Positions 37,701-49,900 of a DNA stretch of 64,000 nt are shown in pieces. This DNA is from Brachycybe producta. Lineage: Eukaryota; Arthropoda; Diplopoda; Playtdesmida; Andrognathidae. A model generated the notes under the pieces. It did no database searches. It was not told the origin of the DNA and saw only the letters and a list, made by a program, of their open reading frames with translations. Both the position numbers and the translations under genes were made by a program. Numbering within the stretch: position 1 is the first letter of the stretch; each line of letters begins with the position of its first letter. The DNA is taken from the NCBI GenBank assembly GCA_036925085.1, contig JAUPFP010000041.1, positions 442,001 to 506,000 of the forward strand, in the 5' to 3' direction.

Positions 37701-40700
37701 TGTGTTCAGAAAAAAGGAGCAATAAAGGGAATAGGGCAATATGCATTAGGGCAAATTAGGGCGGGTTTCTGAACATGTTCCTAAGGGCATTGGCACACTG
37801 ACCGCTATTGGTATTCGACTTCAACTGCAAAACGTTATAAGTGGTGTCTGGGTTGTGGTTGCAATGTATTGCTATAGAAAAAGAAACCCGGACCTTAGCA
37901 CACAAACGACAACTAGCTTGATTTCATTGTGCAGTCGAAATCATCCATAAAATGTGGCCTGTGTGACGAGGGCTTTAGATAACAAGACATTTTTAATATC
38001 GTTTGTTTCCTACAGCCTTTTTACGCTACTACTGAATAGTCACGTAAAATCATGCCGCAGGCCAAATGGAAAATTGATTGTCCTAAAAAAAAAACTAAAA
38101 AAGCCAACGAAATACTTGTGAATGCATATTCATGATGGCACAATATACTGTAGAACTTATCTTTTCGCCAAATTATAAAGTGCGACTTTTTTTTTCAAAA
38201 ATAACAGAAATAATTATCTGTTTTTGAATTTGCAAAACCAACCAGAATGAAAACCTACATTTTTATGCCAGCTTGGCTTCCCATATCTTTCTTCACAATC
38301 GTCAACGATATCATCCACGATATTTAAAAATGCACGCAGCTATAAAAAAAACATAATATTCATTTTATTATTTAAATTCATAATTTTACTTTTTGCACTG
38401 CAGTTTTGTATTTACAATTTCAAAAGACCATCCACCCATATGCACTGGAATCATTTCTTCCTCTGAAATGAGCTGTGGATTTTGATGAAGTGCTTTATAT
38501 GTATTTATGGCTAACAAACCATGAACGAATATTCCGCACGGAAGAGTGTTTTCGACCGCCTGAAAAGAAATATGAACAACCACTAGTAAAAAAAAACCAG
38601 AAAGATATTAACTTGTTAAAGTTACATTTGTAAAATGCTGAATAGAATGTGCGAAACCGTCATCGTCACTTATAGTCAAATCATGAACTACACGTGGAAA
38701 GTTTTTCATAAACTGTACATTGTCCTCTGAAGCGCCAGTGGTGAGAGGAACTCCGGTGTTAATTACACTTAAAATAAAAATCGAATAACATGAAATATAC
38801 TTTCGGTATGATCCCTTAAAAGTTAGACTAGTGGACAAATCTTTCCATTTTAATATCAAATTCGTTTAACACTAAAAAAATACTTCAGTCCCTTCTATTA
38901 CAGTATTATGTCTTAACTGTTTTCCACTGTATATGGAGGAATTGTTATTAACAACTTGATACCATAACGTGAGGTCTTTTATCACATTACCACATATTTA
39001 AAAATTAAAAATAAAAACTATAGGCCTACACGTTTGTTAGATAGCTTAACTTCCAATGTGGTAAAGGGCACAGCAATGAACATGCCAAGTATGCTCAAAT
39101 CTCACAATCTCATGTCTGATAACCAACATGGTTTTCTGAGAGGGCGCTCTTGTGACACTCAACTTATCCTGGTAGTGGATGACCTCCAGAAAAGCTTAGA
39201 CAATGGTAAACAGGTTGACATGGTGTTTCTTGACTTTTGTAAGTCATTTGACACTGTTTCACATTCAAAACTTCTGGGGGGGGCAGGTAACCAAATGGGT
39301 AACTTATTTTTTAAGTGATTGGAAACAAAGGGTAGTTGTAAATGGAGTCTGCAGTCCAGTGATATTTATAAAGCACTATATATGGGCAGGGCTGACCACT
39401 CTAAGAAAATTAGGGAGATTTTTGCTAGGACAGATTCATATTATTGGTCTTTTTTTTCCTAGAGTTATAAGACAATGGAACTCTCTTCCTGAGGCAGTGG
39501 TGAATGGGGATAATTTTGTTTTGTGGGATTGACATTTGTATATTCATTTTGTTTTTATATATGTGCTTGACAATGCTTAATGCTGCATGTGGACTCTTAT
39601 GTCCCTCTGCCATAGGTCTATTTGGCTGCTAGCAGAGTACTAGTTGTAATTGTAATCGTAATTAAATGACCGACGTATAATATTGCATAAAGTCGACATT
39701 TTGGTGATTGTGTTTAAACGAAGATAGAAAATAATAACTCGTACCCCTTTATATACTTACCCATATTTTACTGATAACAAGATAGCAACAATGCATATAC
39801 AGTAATTTAACAAATTTTCACATAACAATTCTAATAAACTCGAAAAGTAAAAAAAAAAAAACGAAACACGTGTGAGAAAAAATAACATTTTCATTAAATT
39901 TTGCTAAAATGGAAACTGAAAACTTCTATTTAATTTTGACCTTTAAGAAAGTAATACAATCTTAACATTCTTTTCTTTTTTTTTTTTTTGTTGAAAGGAA
40001 TTTTATTACATTCAGTGTTTAGTGTAAAACCTAGTACACACCTGATAATTTAATTGCATTTAAATAATAAACGTGTTCTACAGAGCCCTCTGAAGGGAAA
40101 ACAAACAATATATCGAATTCAATTTATTCAGTTAATAATCTGAAAACATTGAGTGAATACTTAAATATAAAATATATAAACTATTGACAAAATATTGATT
40201 TAGTATTTCAACTTAAAATATATTAATAATAAAGTTAAGTTTTATTTGGGATCATGTCCATGTTCATGTTCATGTTCTGGATTCCGTATAATTCACCTAA
40301 ACACATTTAATTTCAATTCATTTAAGTCATGTGTGTACAAGGTATTATAGCACCCTTTTCCATTAAACCCGCTTAAGAGCCTAGATATTTAGTAGATATT
40401 TAACGTTTTTTCTCCAGGTTTGAAGTCACATAATAATTAATAGAAAAATAAGTTCACGTGCTAATCTTATAAAAAGGAAACATCGTGAAGCCAATAGATT
40501 AATGCACGTGCTAATTATTATGTAATTGTTCTAAGTCGTTTTAATGGGAGTTCTTCAAATGTTTGGGTGACGGTTTTTTGGTTGTATGGGACTTAACATG
40601 GAGTTAAAAAACGATCGATTTTGAACCTTGTTTAAAAATAGAAGGACCTTTTCAATAATTATATAAATCAAACATGCAAAGAACAATACTCTTTATTGCA

Positions 40701-42775
40701 TTTTGCGCTTTACTGTATTTTAATTGAGCGATTGTGAGGCAATTTCTTGCAGTTTTAGTAACACCATATAATAACCCTCATTTGTCTCGTTCTCGTCTGC
40801 TCAAAACAACAAGATGGACGTGGATCTAGGCTCTTAAGTGATATGAGTGATAAGATAAGTCATATGAGTTAAATGCTATTTTACGTAAAGGAAATGGTCT
40901 ACAGTACAATTAGGGGTGACCACTCTAAACAAAATTAGAGAAACTTACGCAAGTATGTTTGCTCATAAGTAGACTCGTATTTTCGGTCATTTGTATCTAG
41001 AGTCATTTCTATCTAGGGTCATTTGTATCTAGGGTCAGTTGAAAATAGAATTCACTTCTAGAGGACGTCGTGTCCATGGGAAGACTTATTATTTTTGGAG
41101 TATACACACGGGTGAATTCTTTATCCAAAAACAATACATGATATTAAGTTTTGTTGGATTTGAATTAAAAAAAATACTTATTTTATGATATGCAAATTTG
41201 TAAAATTCTGAAACTTGTGTGACTCCCTGTATTTTTCATCTGCGCAAAAACTCCAGCCTTGCGGTCCCGTGTCCCAATTCTTCCCATTCTCACGGGAGTC
41301 ACCGCTTCCTTTAGGTCAAGGGGACCTAAAGGACAAACTAATATTCTGTTCAATTCGTAAATCGGTGAATGGATACCAATTGAGACACGGTCTCTTGGGC
41401 ATGAGTGAACCACGCAGGTGTACACAGGCCCAAGGTATAAAAAAGCCCATGCCTCGATCAACTCGAAGTCCATTTACTGATTTGCAAAACTGAAACTACT
41501 CATGCCAAATGGTCCCATTCGCAATGCAATGCCATCTTCAACTTATTCTACACTTTAATGTTTAATTTTAGTGTTTTTTTTAAGTGTTTTAAAAACTAAA
41601 TAGTTGGTGATAATGCTAAAAAATTGTCATGATGATATTTTTAAAAAATAAACTTTTTATGACAGTTGGGGTACCATTCCTATATCTCGACAGGGTGGGG
41701 TACGTATGGGGCCTATGGAGCCGCCATTTTTGACCAGCGCCAAGTGGCTGAGCTATTAAAATTCCATTGCGACACTCTGGCCAAATGTACATTTTTCACG
41801 CTTTTTTTCAGAGACATTAACAAAGAAAAATTCAAAATGCTTAATTCGAAAAATAGTAGATGATAGTTTAAAAAAAAAGAGATTTAATTACGATTGCTTG
41901 AAAAAGATTTTTCTTCATGACCGTTTGAAATCACTAAAGCCGTTGAACCTCATGAGTAATTACTGTAACTTGCAAGAGTTAGAATGATGCATGCACAATC
42001 GCAAATAGAACGAAGATGAGACCAAAAATTGGAAGTTTGGCTAAACTAAAAAATAGATAACTAACACATCGTTTGACTAAGAAACATAAAAACTACATTA
42101 CGTTCATCAACATAATATGTAGAGTATTTTCCGTCTGGTGACATTTTGTAATATATTAACCCATTCTTAAGTTATTTCAATTTCTACGAAATAACACCTA
42201 AAAATACGATGCTATTAGATAAGCTGGGAAGCAAAGATGAAACTTGTCAGAAAATGTGACGTGCACAACCCAGATATTGACCAAGGAGCCTTTAGCATGG
42301 ATTCAATGTGGACGGTGCATTGGGCCTAATCAATTTTGAAAATAGTCACTGTGGGAGAGAGCAGAGACGATGTTCAATGTTATTACAATGCTATGATAAA
42401 AGGAAACCTGTGAATTTAGCTTATTTTTCCAATTATAAATTATTATTAATTTGATACATGTATAAGTCCAATTAGTAACATAATTATTATATATAGTATT
42501 ACTTAGTTCTAATTTCTTAAAAATCTATTGCAAATAGTTTATTATATTAAAATTAACATTAACCAAATTATGAATTTGTAGGGTATGTATAATCTACATT
42601 ACATCTTCTTTTCAATCTTACATTACTTATATGACAAAGTAGTGAGGAAAAAAAAAAGATAGTACCTATTTGTAAAAGAATTAGTTGTCGAATAGCGCCG
42701 TACTGATAACTTCAATGAGCTACTATTGAAGCGAACTGCGATGGTACGACTTACAACTCGAGCTACGTTCATCAT
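34757..42775 (-). CDS. FPPS-like (IDS-type) terpene synthase candidate TPS3, complete, nine exons
   Basis: Exons (minus): 42775-42666, 38767-38626, 38559-38416, 38339-38259, 37441-37319, 37240-37076, 36590-36513, 35156-35022, 34963-34757 (stop TAG). Joined length is 394 codons, close to FPPS plus a presequence. The start is the first of two ATGs. Exon 1 encodes a basic Ser/Arg-rich N-terminus with VRRYST, suggesting mitochondrial import. Exon 3: CGIFVHG replaces the Lys and Arg of the isopentenyl-diphosphate site. Exon 4: LRAFLNIVDDIVDD, then ERYGKPSW. Exon 6: HVGQSFD and RLKTGGTMYGP. Exon 8: DDYLDVFGHRP, then VGKIKIDIG and GKCSW. All exons are open. Every intron is GT-AG except intron 8, whose donor is GC. 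Intron 1 carries a LINE fragment, a MITE and an LTR unit. Best candidate for a working enzyme; the product is unknown. Confidence 0.9.
39034..39665 (+). mobile_element. CR1/Jockey-like LINE 3' fragment in TPS3 intron 1
   Basis: Starts inside RT with SDNQHGFLRGRSCDTQLI and MVFLDFCKSFDTVSHSKLL, is internally deleted, and ends with the usual LINE C-terminus FFPRVIRQWNSLPEAVV (39450-39500). The tail at 39640-39665 is a TTGTAAT/TCGTAAT short repeat. Frameshifted, inactive. Confidence 0.8.
40373..40838. mobile_element. MITE with perfect CTTAAGAGCCTAGAT termini
   Basis: Left end CTTAAGAGCCTAGAT and right end ATCTAGGCTCTTAAG are perfect 15-bp inverted repeats. The interior matches the longer relative at 7257-8166 but with fewer tandem units. 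No ORF. Confidence 0.75.
41205..41560 (+). mobile_element. Solo LTR-like unit (family P), copy c, in TPS3 intron 1
   Basis: Palindrome at 41397-41431 (GGGCATGAGTGAACC ... GGTGTACACAGGCCC) followed by AAGGTATAAAAAAG. The upstream part with a Pro-coding look and the downstream ATTTACTGATTTGC resemble copy b. Ends approximate. Confidence 0.55.
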
Positions 42776-43180
42776 TTTCTTGACCAGTTGAGAAATTAAC
42801 TTTTAAATAGATAATACGCACAGATACGTCTACTTATGCGCTTTATATATGGATAGACAAAGTCATGTTTATAGATGTAGAGGGGTTGGGCAAAATAAAA
42901 AGTATGGAACACAATGAATTCTCCAATACCTTTTTTTTACGAATGCACGGTCAAGCATAATTAATTTGAGACAAAGACATATTAAGTAAGATAAAACCCA
43001 AATAAAACATTCTTATCTAAAAAAAACATAAATCAAATACAAAACAATGAAAAATGTCAAAAGAAAGTTGTAAAATAAACATTCAATAAAACTGTCTTAT
43101 ATTAATTTAACTTGCAAAATGGTGAAATGGTGGAGACAGAAAAATAGAACGAATAGAAATTTTAATGCAGATTGGGTCTA
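42776..43180 (-). promoter_or_regulatory. Putative TPS3 upstream region
   Basis: Aligns with sequence upstream of TPS1 (11152-12000 minus its LTR insertion), notably AATACGCA and GTTGTAAAATAAACATTCAA followed by AAAACTGTCTTA. Retention in two diverged paralogues suggests a promoter or untranslated leader. No defined motif beyond this. Confidence 0.4.
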
Positions 43181-44099
43181 TTCGTATTGTTGATCATCAT
43201 AAAACCCCTGTGCGAAATTCCATCCAAATCATAAAAGTGGTATTGGAGTTAATCAGTATGTTCTATACGTTTATCCAACAACGTATGTAAATAAATTTAT
43301 CTAGCCATATGTCTATATATGCCCGGGCGCCCAGATCTAGAGGCACCACAATGAAAAACTGAAATACAGAACCAAAATGTCAATTTCGGTAGTTCTAGAA
43401 TCTAGATAGATTGCTAAGCAAAGTGGTGATCAATGGGCAAACCCATTTGGCGAGTAATGCACACAACCATAGTAGGGCACCATTGTAGGGAACCCGTTGG
43501 ACGTCTTTCTGATGCCTTTCCTCGGGTACAATAAACTAGCCAAACCATGGAGCCAACCACTAAATTAGTAATGATACTGTTGCGTGGAGCCCATTTCACA
43601 AAAGTTATATGGCACATATTCACCGGTGTTTCACAAAGATAAAGTTACAAGAATTGTAATAACCAGCTAATTGTCACAATTTCACAAATTTCACAAAAAG
43701 TACACTCTGACAATGAATTAAAAATACAGCCATCACGGAAAAGATTAAAGATATATGGTGCGGACAAATTTACGTCCGGGCCCCCGGGAGCCCCAGATGA
43801 ACCGAGGAAAGCCCCGGGGGCTCTGATGAACCGAGGGGAGCACCAGGGGCCCCTGATGAACAGAAAGAGAGTGAGAGAGAGTAAGAGAGAGAGAGAGAGA
43901 GAGAGAGAGTGTGGTGTCCAAAAAAGATGGTCACTGACCTTTTCACTAATCTCTTTTCTGGCGGTCCCTTAATGAACGAAACGTGTTCAATTTGTAGGAC
44001 CACCAGCTAAAATAAAAAATACATACACGTTTATTGTAATTCTTTTGTTATTTGACCGCCATTTATAAAAAACAGTTAAAGATAATTACCCACTTTCGC
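43181..44099. repeat. Intergenic; GC-rich short repeat and (GA)n
   Basis: 43775-43860 holds three imperfect copies of a GATGAACCGAGG/GCCCC-containing unit; 43862-43911 is a (GA)n microsatellite. A 69-codon minus ORF at 43414-43623 is not recognised. Otherwise nothing supported. Confidence 0.5.
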
Positions 44100-45315
44100 G
44101 TATAGACAGCCTACCAAGACAACTGCATGGAAAAAAATCTTCAGTACGCTGGATGCAAAAGATGGGTTCTTCCACATCAAAATTGCTGAACGTGATGTAC
44201 ACAAGACTGCTTTTGTGACACCAGATGGTTTATGTATGTCAACCTTTTGGACTTACCAATGGCCCTGCTGTATATCAACGAGCTATGGACAATTTATTGC
44301 GAGGTTTTGAACAATTTTGCGCAGTGTAAATTGATGATATTATCATCTTTAGTGACTCCATTCAGGATCACTACATCCATCTTGAAGCTGTTCTTCAAGC
44401 TTTCCAAAAGGCAATGTCACCTTAAAGGCCAGTAAGTGTAAATTTTTCAAAAAATCTGTTGAAATTTTGGGTCACATAGTGGACGAGTCAGGAATAAAGC
44501 TCTGTCCTATGAAAATTAACAAAATCATAAACTTCCCTGTGCCTCAGACAAAAAATGAATTGCAAAGCTACCTTGGAATTGTTGCCTATGTAGCAACATT
44601 TTTTCTACCAGGCACAGCAGCAGTTATCTCCGATCTGAAGGAATTGACCAAGAAAAAAGCAAAATTTATTTGGGAAGAGTGACACCAACAAGCTTTCGAA
44701 GCATCAAAAAACAAGCTACAAGCGGTTAACGGATTGGTTTTCGATGATCCCTCATTGCGCAAAGTTATTGACCTCAAATCAGACAATCACACAATTGCAG
44801 CCACATTATACCAGGAAAATGAAAATAGACGTGAACTCCTCGATTGTAAAAGTAGACGCTTAAATCACAGAGAACAAGATTATTCAGCGATTGAAAAAAA
44901 ACTCTTGCTTTGCACCTGGGTATTTCAAAATTTCGGCCGTTTCGTAGGGCTGAAGTAGGTATAAGAACCTCGAAACCCGACTTCTAGAGTGCCATTGAAA
45001 AACACCGTCCTCCTCCACGTATCGAGCTAATTTTGATTGAAGTTCGAGATGTGGAGTTCACCGTTTGGGCCTGACCAAGACGGGACATAATGTCATAATT
45101 GAAGAGGCAATTAAGAGTGAACCAGAAAACAAGTATGACTTTACCATTCCTATGGTGTTTATGGATGGTGCGTGTATAAACAATGGCCAACCAGAAGCTA
45201 AAGGGTCTTATGGTATATGGTGGGGTGTAAACCACCCACTAAACTCCAGTGGTTTGATCAGCAAGTGAGCATCTAATCAACGAGCAGTACTCACTGCTGG
45301 CATTGAACTCTTTTT
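44100..45315 (+). pseudogene. Ty3/Gypsy pol remnant: RT, RNase H and a second RNase H-like segment
   Basis: Pieces in order: STLDAKDGFFHIKI (RT palm), IDDIIIFSDS (the catalytic DD block, with Ile where Tyr is usual), ILGHIVDESGIKLCP and VPQTKNELQSYLGIVAY (RT thumb/connection), then SDNHTIAATLYQENE, REQDYSAIEKKLLL (Gypsy RNase H). A further segment, FMDGACINNGQPEAKGSYGI then HPLNSSGLIS and ASNQRAVLTAGIEL, looks like an RNase HI domain. Stops and frame changes occur throughout, so it is dead. It ends at the start of the TPS4 segmental duplication. Confidence 0.8.
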
Positions 45316-46403
45316 AGTTATGCTAATTTGCCTGACCCATGTTAAAGACCATTCACCTTAAAAAAAGGTTCATTTTGCCTGCCACCTTTCGGTTCTTTAA
45401 TATCATCTGTCAGCTTTAAGAAAATTGGAAGTATTAAGGTAAATTTACAAGTATCTGGTAAATTCACGATGTTTCGAATTGCTATTCGGTTGCTCGAGCC
45501 ATTTGAGCAACTTTAGAACCGCAAACTTACTGTCACCCCAGTTTTGTAAATGTTCCGCGGCGGGGGAGGAGGTCTCAACAGTTAAAAAAGACCCCTGGTA
45601 GTCTCAAAGTTGTCTGAGACCAGTAACGGATCTAATGGGGGGGGGGGGCAGGGGGGCGAATGGCCCTCCCGCGCCCTTTATATTGCTCCATGGCGTCCTT
45701 CAGTTTTAAAATTTTAAATTTTCAAATTCCCAAATTTAAAAAAAAATTCGTTCTGTCCTATTTTTTATACTAAAATTTGTTTGTAAATATATTATTTTTA
45801 ATGTTACAATTATGATTGCTGACTCATTTTTTAAACAATGTTGCCCTTTTAATGGCCGCACATTTCAACACAGTTTTCTTAACAGAACAAAAGGTTTTTT
45901 AAAGTCTTGTGCATTTAGCTAAATCTGTAACATACATCCAGGTAATAATGGTCTTTTGTACAAATTATTTTAAATTGGGTGCCCTTCTTTTTTTAAATGG
46001 CCCCCCACACCCAATACCCTAGATCAGCCACTGTCTGAGACCCCTTGTGGCTTAAGTTTTCTGAGACTAATGGTGGCTTCACAGTTTTCTAAGACACCTG
46101 GAGCTTCACAGTTTTGAGAGGCCACCGGTGGCTTCTTTGTTTTGAAAGGTTCTCAGGTCTCTGCCAGCTTCGAACGGCCACCTGGGACATCCCCATTTCA
46201 TAATACAATTTTTTTGTTATTACTTATCAAGCTAGGCATATTTATAAAATATTCCGCCGCAAATTTAATTCCCAGGCTCCTTTCCGTAATCGGCATAGTT
46301 CTTTTCACTGTCGCATTAGTATTATGAACTATTTAGTCAAACAAGGTAGTGGGAGAACACTATCGTGGCAGTGCGATAGCGGCTATCACTTGGTCTGCAC
46401 AAT

Positions 46404-46455
46404 GATAGTTTTTGTGATTGTTGCTGTCACGACAGCAATTATCGCAAAAACTATC
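46404..46455. repeat. 25-bp-arm hairpin in a 205-bp insertion
   Basis: GATAGTTTTTGTGATTG... pairs with ...ATCGCAAAAACTATC: arms of 25 bp with three mismatches and a 2-base loop. The surrounding 46291-46505 is absent from the TPS2 side (near 15139). Confidence 0.7.
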
Positions 46456-46919
46456 AGCATGAAAACGAGTCTTAAGAAATAATTGAAAGTATTTTAGAAA
46501 TTAGAAGAGTAAATAAGATGATTTTCGTGTTGTTATTGTTAATAATAAACTTTTTATGAACCAAACATGGAAAGAAGAAATAAAACATCTTTTGTCTGAA
46601 AACTTAAAATTTGATTATTTTCAAACTGACATAGCAATTTTAAAATATTTCAACATAAAAATCCCCCTTAGTAATTTATAGCTAGCTTTTTAGTTAGGTA
46701 AACCCATAGTATTTACGAGCCACTTCACATGAAACACTGAAGGCCACGTAGTGGTCGACGCTATTCTCCACTCTGGCGCAACAAAATAAACCGTGGTCGG
46801 TGTTTCAAGTGAACACACACCCTATGTAATCAATAGTCTGCTAAAAGTGAATACTTTTTGTGGCAACACAAAGTGTTCTGTGTGAAGCGGTCCTAATAAT
46901 TCTACAAATATCAAGAGTC

Positions 46920-49900
46920 TCACAATGATTTCAGTTCCTTTTCTAAAAAGAAATCCAAGCAGTAAGTAAAGATATTAGGTGGCAACTTGAACGTCGGTGC
47001 CGTGATTATGTTCACGATTTCATCGTTTAAACGCTTAGAATGTTTTCTGAAATCATCCTCAAGCTGCAGCTCAGAAAACAAGTTCATCACTCTCTGGACA
47101 CATTCCTTGTCCAATTTGCCATAATTGTCCTAAATATATTTGCACAACAGTTTTATTTTATCATCTTTTTGGAAGAACCAGACTTACCTTTAAAATTTGT
47201 CTTTGTTCACTGTTGCATTTTTCTAGTGCAACGAGCAATGGCCAAGTACATTTGCCGTGACAGGTATCCATTGAAGATTTTCCCAGTACAGATATATCAC
47301 CGAAAACATCAAGATAGTCGTCCTAACAAAAAAATACAGAAATGAAAATTTAAAATTTATATTTAAATAAAGACTGAATAAAGAAATCCATGTAAACGAT
47401 CGGTTCCATGAACCCTATAAACTGTGATGATCCCTTGGATCCCTGTACCCTTGTATGCCCCTTCTTGTTCAATCTCGCTCTATTCAGTCGGGATCCATTA
47501 AGGCCGCCACACATGTTACGGTAAACGTGTGCGGTAAACCCGCACAGGCACGCCTGTGCAGGTCTACCGAGCTTGTAAATGATAAAACCGCGTAGTTATT
47601 TTAGCCTGCTTTGTCGTCTGATCGACCTGCACAGGCATACTTGACAGGTTTACCAGAACATGTGTGGTGGCCGTAAGTACCATTACATACAGTATGTCAT
47701 TAAATATAATATATTATATATAATTATTTATATAATCTAATATCATAATTTGCTAAAGGCTGACTCCCTCCCTCCATTTGTGCACGAGTGTTCTCAGAAA
47801 CTACACACTCTAAAATCGTGAAAATTAACCAGTATACACATCTTTAGAAGGGCTTCTTCATAGGCTACATTAGAATTGTCAATTTTATTCCGTTTACCTG
47901 ATTTTTGTGAAAAACCATCAAATTTCACCACACGGGCCCTTGAACACATAAAGTTGGCAGCCAGGAAAGCTTGCATGATTGCATCATACTTTTGTTCAAT
48001 GAATAAATTAACCCACGTGGGTTACAGTGAGGTCACCTTTGAGTCCTGGCTGTAGTTTTTGTGTATTCATTTTTTTTTTTTTTTCATTTTGCTCAATCTG
48101 AGATACTGCACAGTTTGTTTCATAAAGGGAGCCTCCTATATTATAATCTTTCTGCTATACAGAAATTTTTTTCTTAAAAAGGTAAAAATTTAGAGAATTA
48201 AAAACTGGAAAATGGCCGTTTCATAATTATAAATGAACTAATGAACTTTTCACTTTTATTAATTATTGTGAAAAAATAACATGCTCAACACAACAGTTAC
48301 ATTAAGATTAATAAAGTACACGACTGTCCTGATGTATTATAATATGTTTTCTACATACTTTAAACAATATTTATATGCAAATTTACAGAAACTCTGCCCT
48401 GAAGCTGCTAAAATGGCACTTTTTAGTTCTGCGGTTGTAGTATAATAATGGCTATCTGCTTAATCATTACGTACGATGATGTTTCAAAAGGTCTCTGTAG
48501 GATTTAAGTCTGGGGGAAACGTCGGCCGTTTCAGAGTGGTGATATTTTCGTTTCGTAATGATTCATTTCTTAGGTTACCAGAGCGAACTGTGCATTTTCT
48601 TGCTCAAATACTAAGCTAACACTAGGGAATCGACTTCAATGGTCAGTTAGTAAACACTCTCATAACGTTGTCTAATAATAAACATTATTTTTTTGGTTGA
48701 AATGAAGGTAAAGCTACTCATTGCAAGGGCACTAAATACTTCGCATATTGTTTAGACCAAAAGGGAAAAAAATTCAATCTTGATGATCTTGACAGTTTCT
48801 TTTTTTCTTCATATTAGAAGGATGTGATGAAAAAACCACAATATTATTTATTCTAAACAACATTTTGGCAGTGGGTGAGCCTAATGATAAGGGAAACATT
48901 TAGTGGATTCGAACGAGCAGCTTAAGTTTCTGAAATGCATACCTTAGGAATTATTTCAATCAAAACAAATACCATTGATCATCACACAATGTTAGGAGGG
49001 TATGTACTGCCATAAAACATCGACTCCCTAGCATTAGCTTATTATTCCAGCAAGAAAGTGCACCAGTTTGCTCCAGTAACCTAACGAAGGAATTGTTACG
49101 AAACCAAAATATCACCACTGTCAAATAGTCGACGTGTTCCCCCAACTTAAATCCTATCGAGGACATTTGGGACATCGTCTTACAGGATTATTAAGTAGAT
49201 TGCTATGATTATAATACATTAGCAGAGCTCAAAAGTGCCATTTTTAGCAGTTTAGTTGCTTCAGGGTAAAATGTCTGTAAATTTTCTTAAAAATATTGGT
49301 TAAAGTATGTAGAAAAGAAAGTTTTAAGTTATAAAACATCAGGACAGTCGTATACTTTATTAATTTTAATGTTACCATTGTGTTCAGCATGTTATTTTGT
49401 CACAATACTTAATAAAAGTGAAAAGTTCATTAGCACATCTATTTATTATTATAAAATGGACATTTTCCAGTTTATTTTTTTTAATTGTTACCTTTATAAG
49501 AAAAAATGTTCTGCCTAGCAGAAAATTTATAATATAAGATACTCTCTTTATGTTGAAAATAACAGTTGTAACTTGAGTTATAACCAATTTCTGGGGTGTT
49601 TATATATTTAAATATGAAACGCACTGTGTAAGGCTATCAGAGCATTGCACTATCACACCCCTCGAAGACGGGCTTTCCTTTTAGTTTCTAAAAAAAGCAC
49701 AACTTGAGAAGAAAGAACTTTGCATTATATGAGTGGAAACTTTTGCTAGAAAACTTTCTAGCAAAAGTTTCCACTCCCTTTATAATCTTACTTTATAATC
49801 TTTACTTCCTTTTTACGTTCTAGCCACAAAGCTTGCAGTAAAGCTCTACGCGATTTTTATGCAAAGTTCTTCTCAAGTTGTGGTTTTTTTTTAGAAATTA

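Noticed and set aside
41666-41863. 65-codon ORF MGYHSYISTGWGTYGAYG...
   Set aside because: No recognised domain, no splice context and no counterpart in TPS1 or TPS2 introns; too weak to call.
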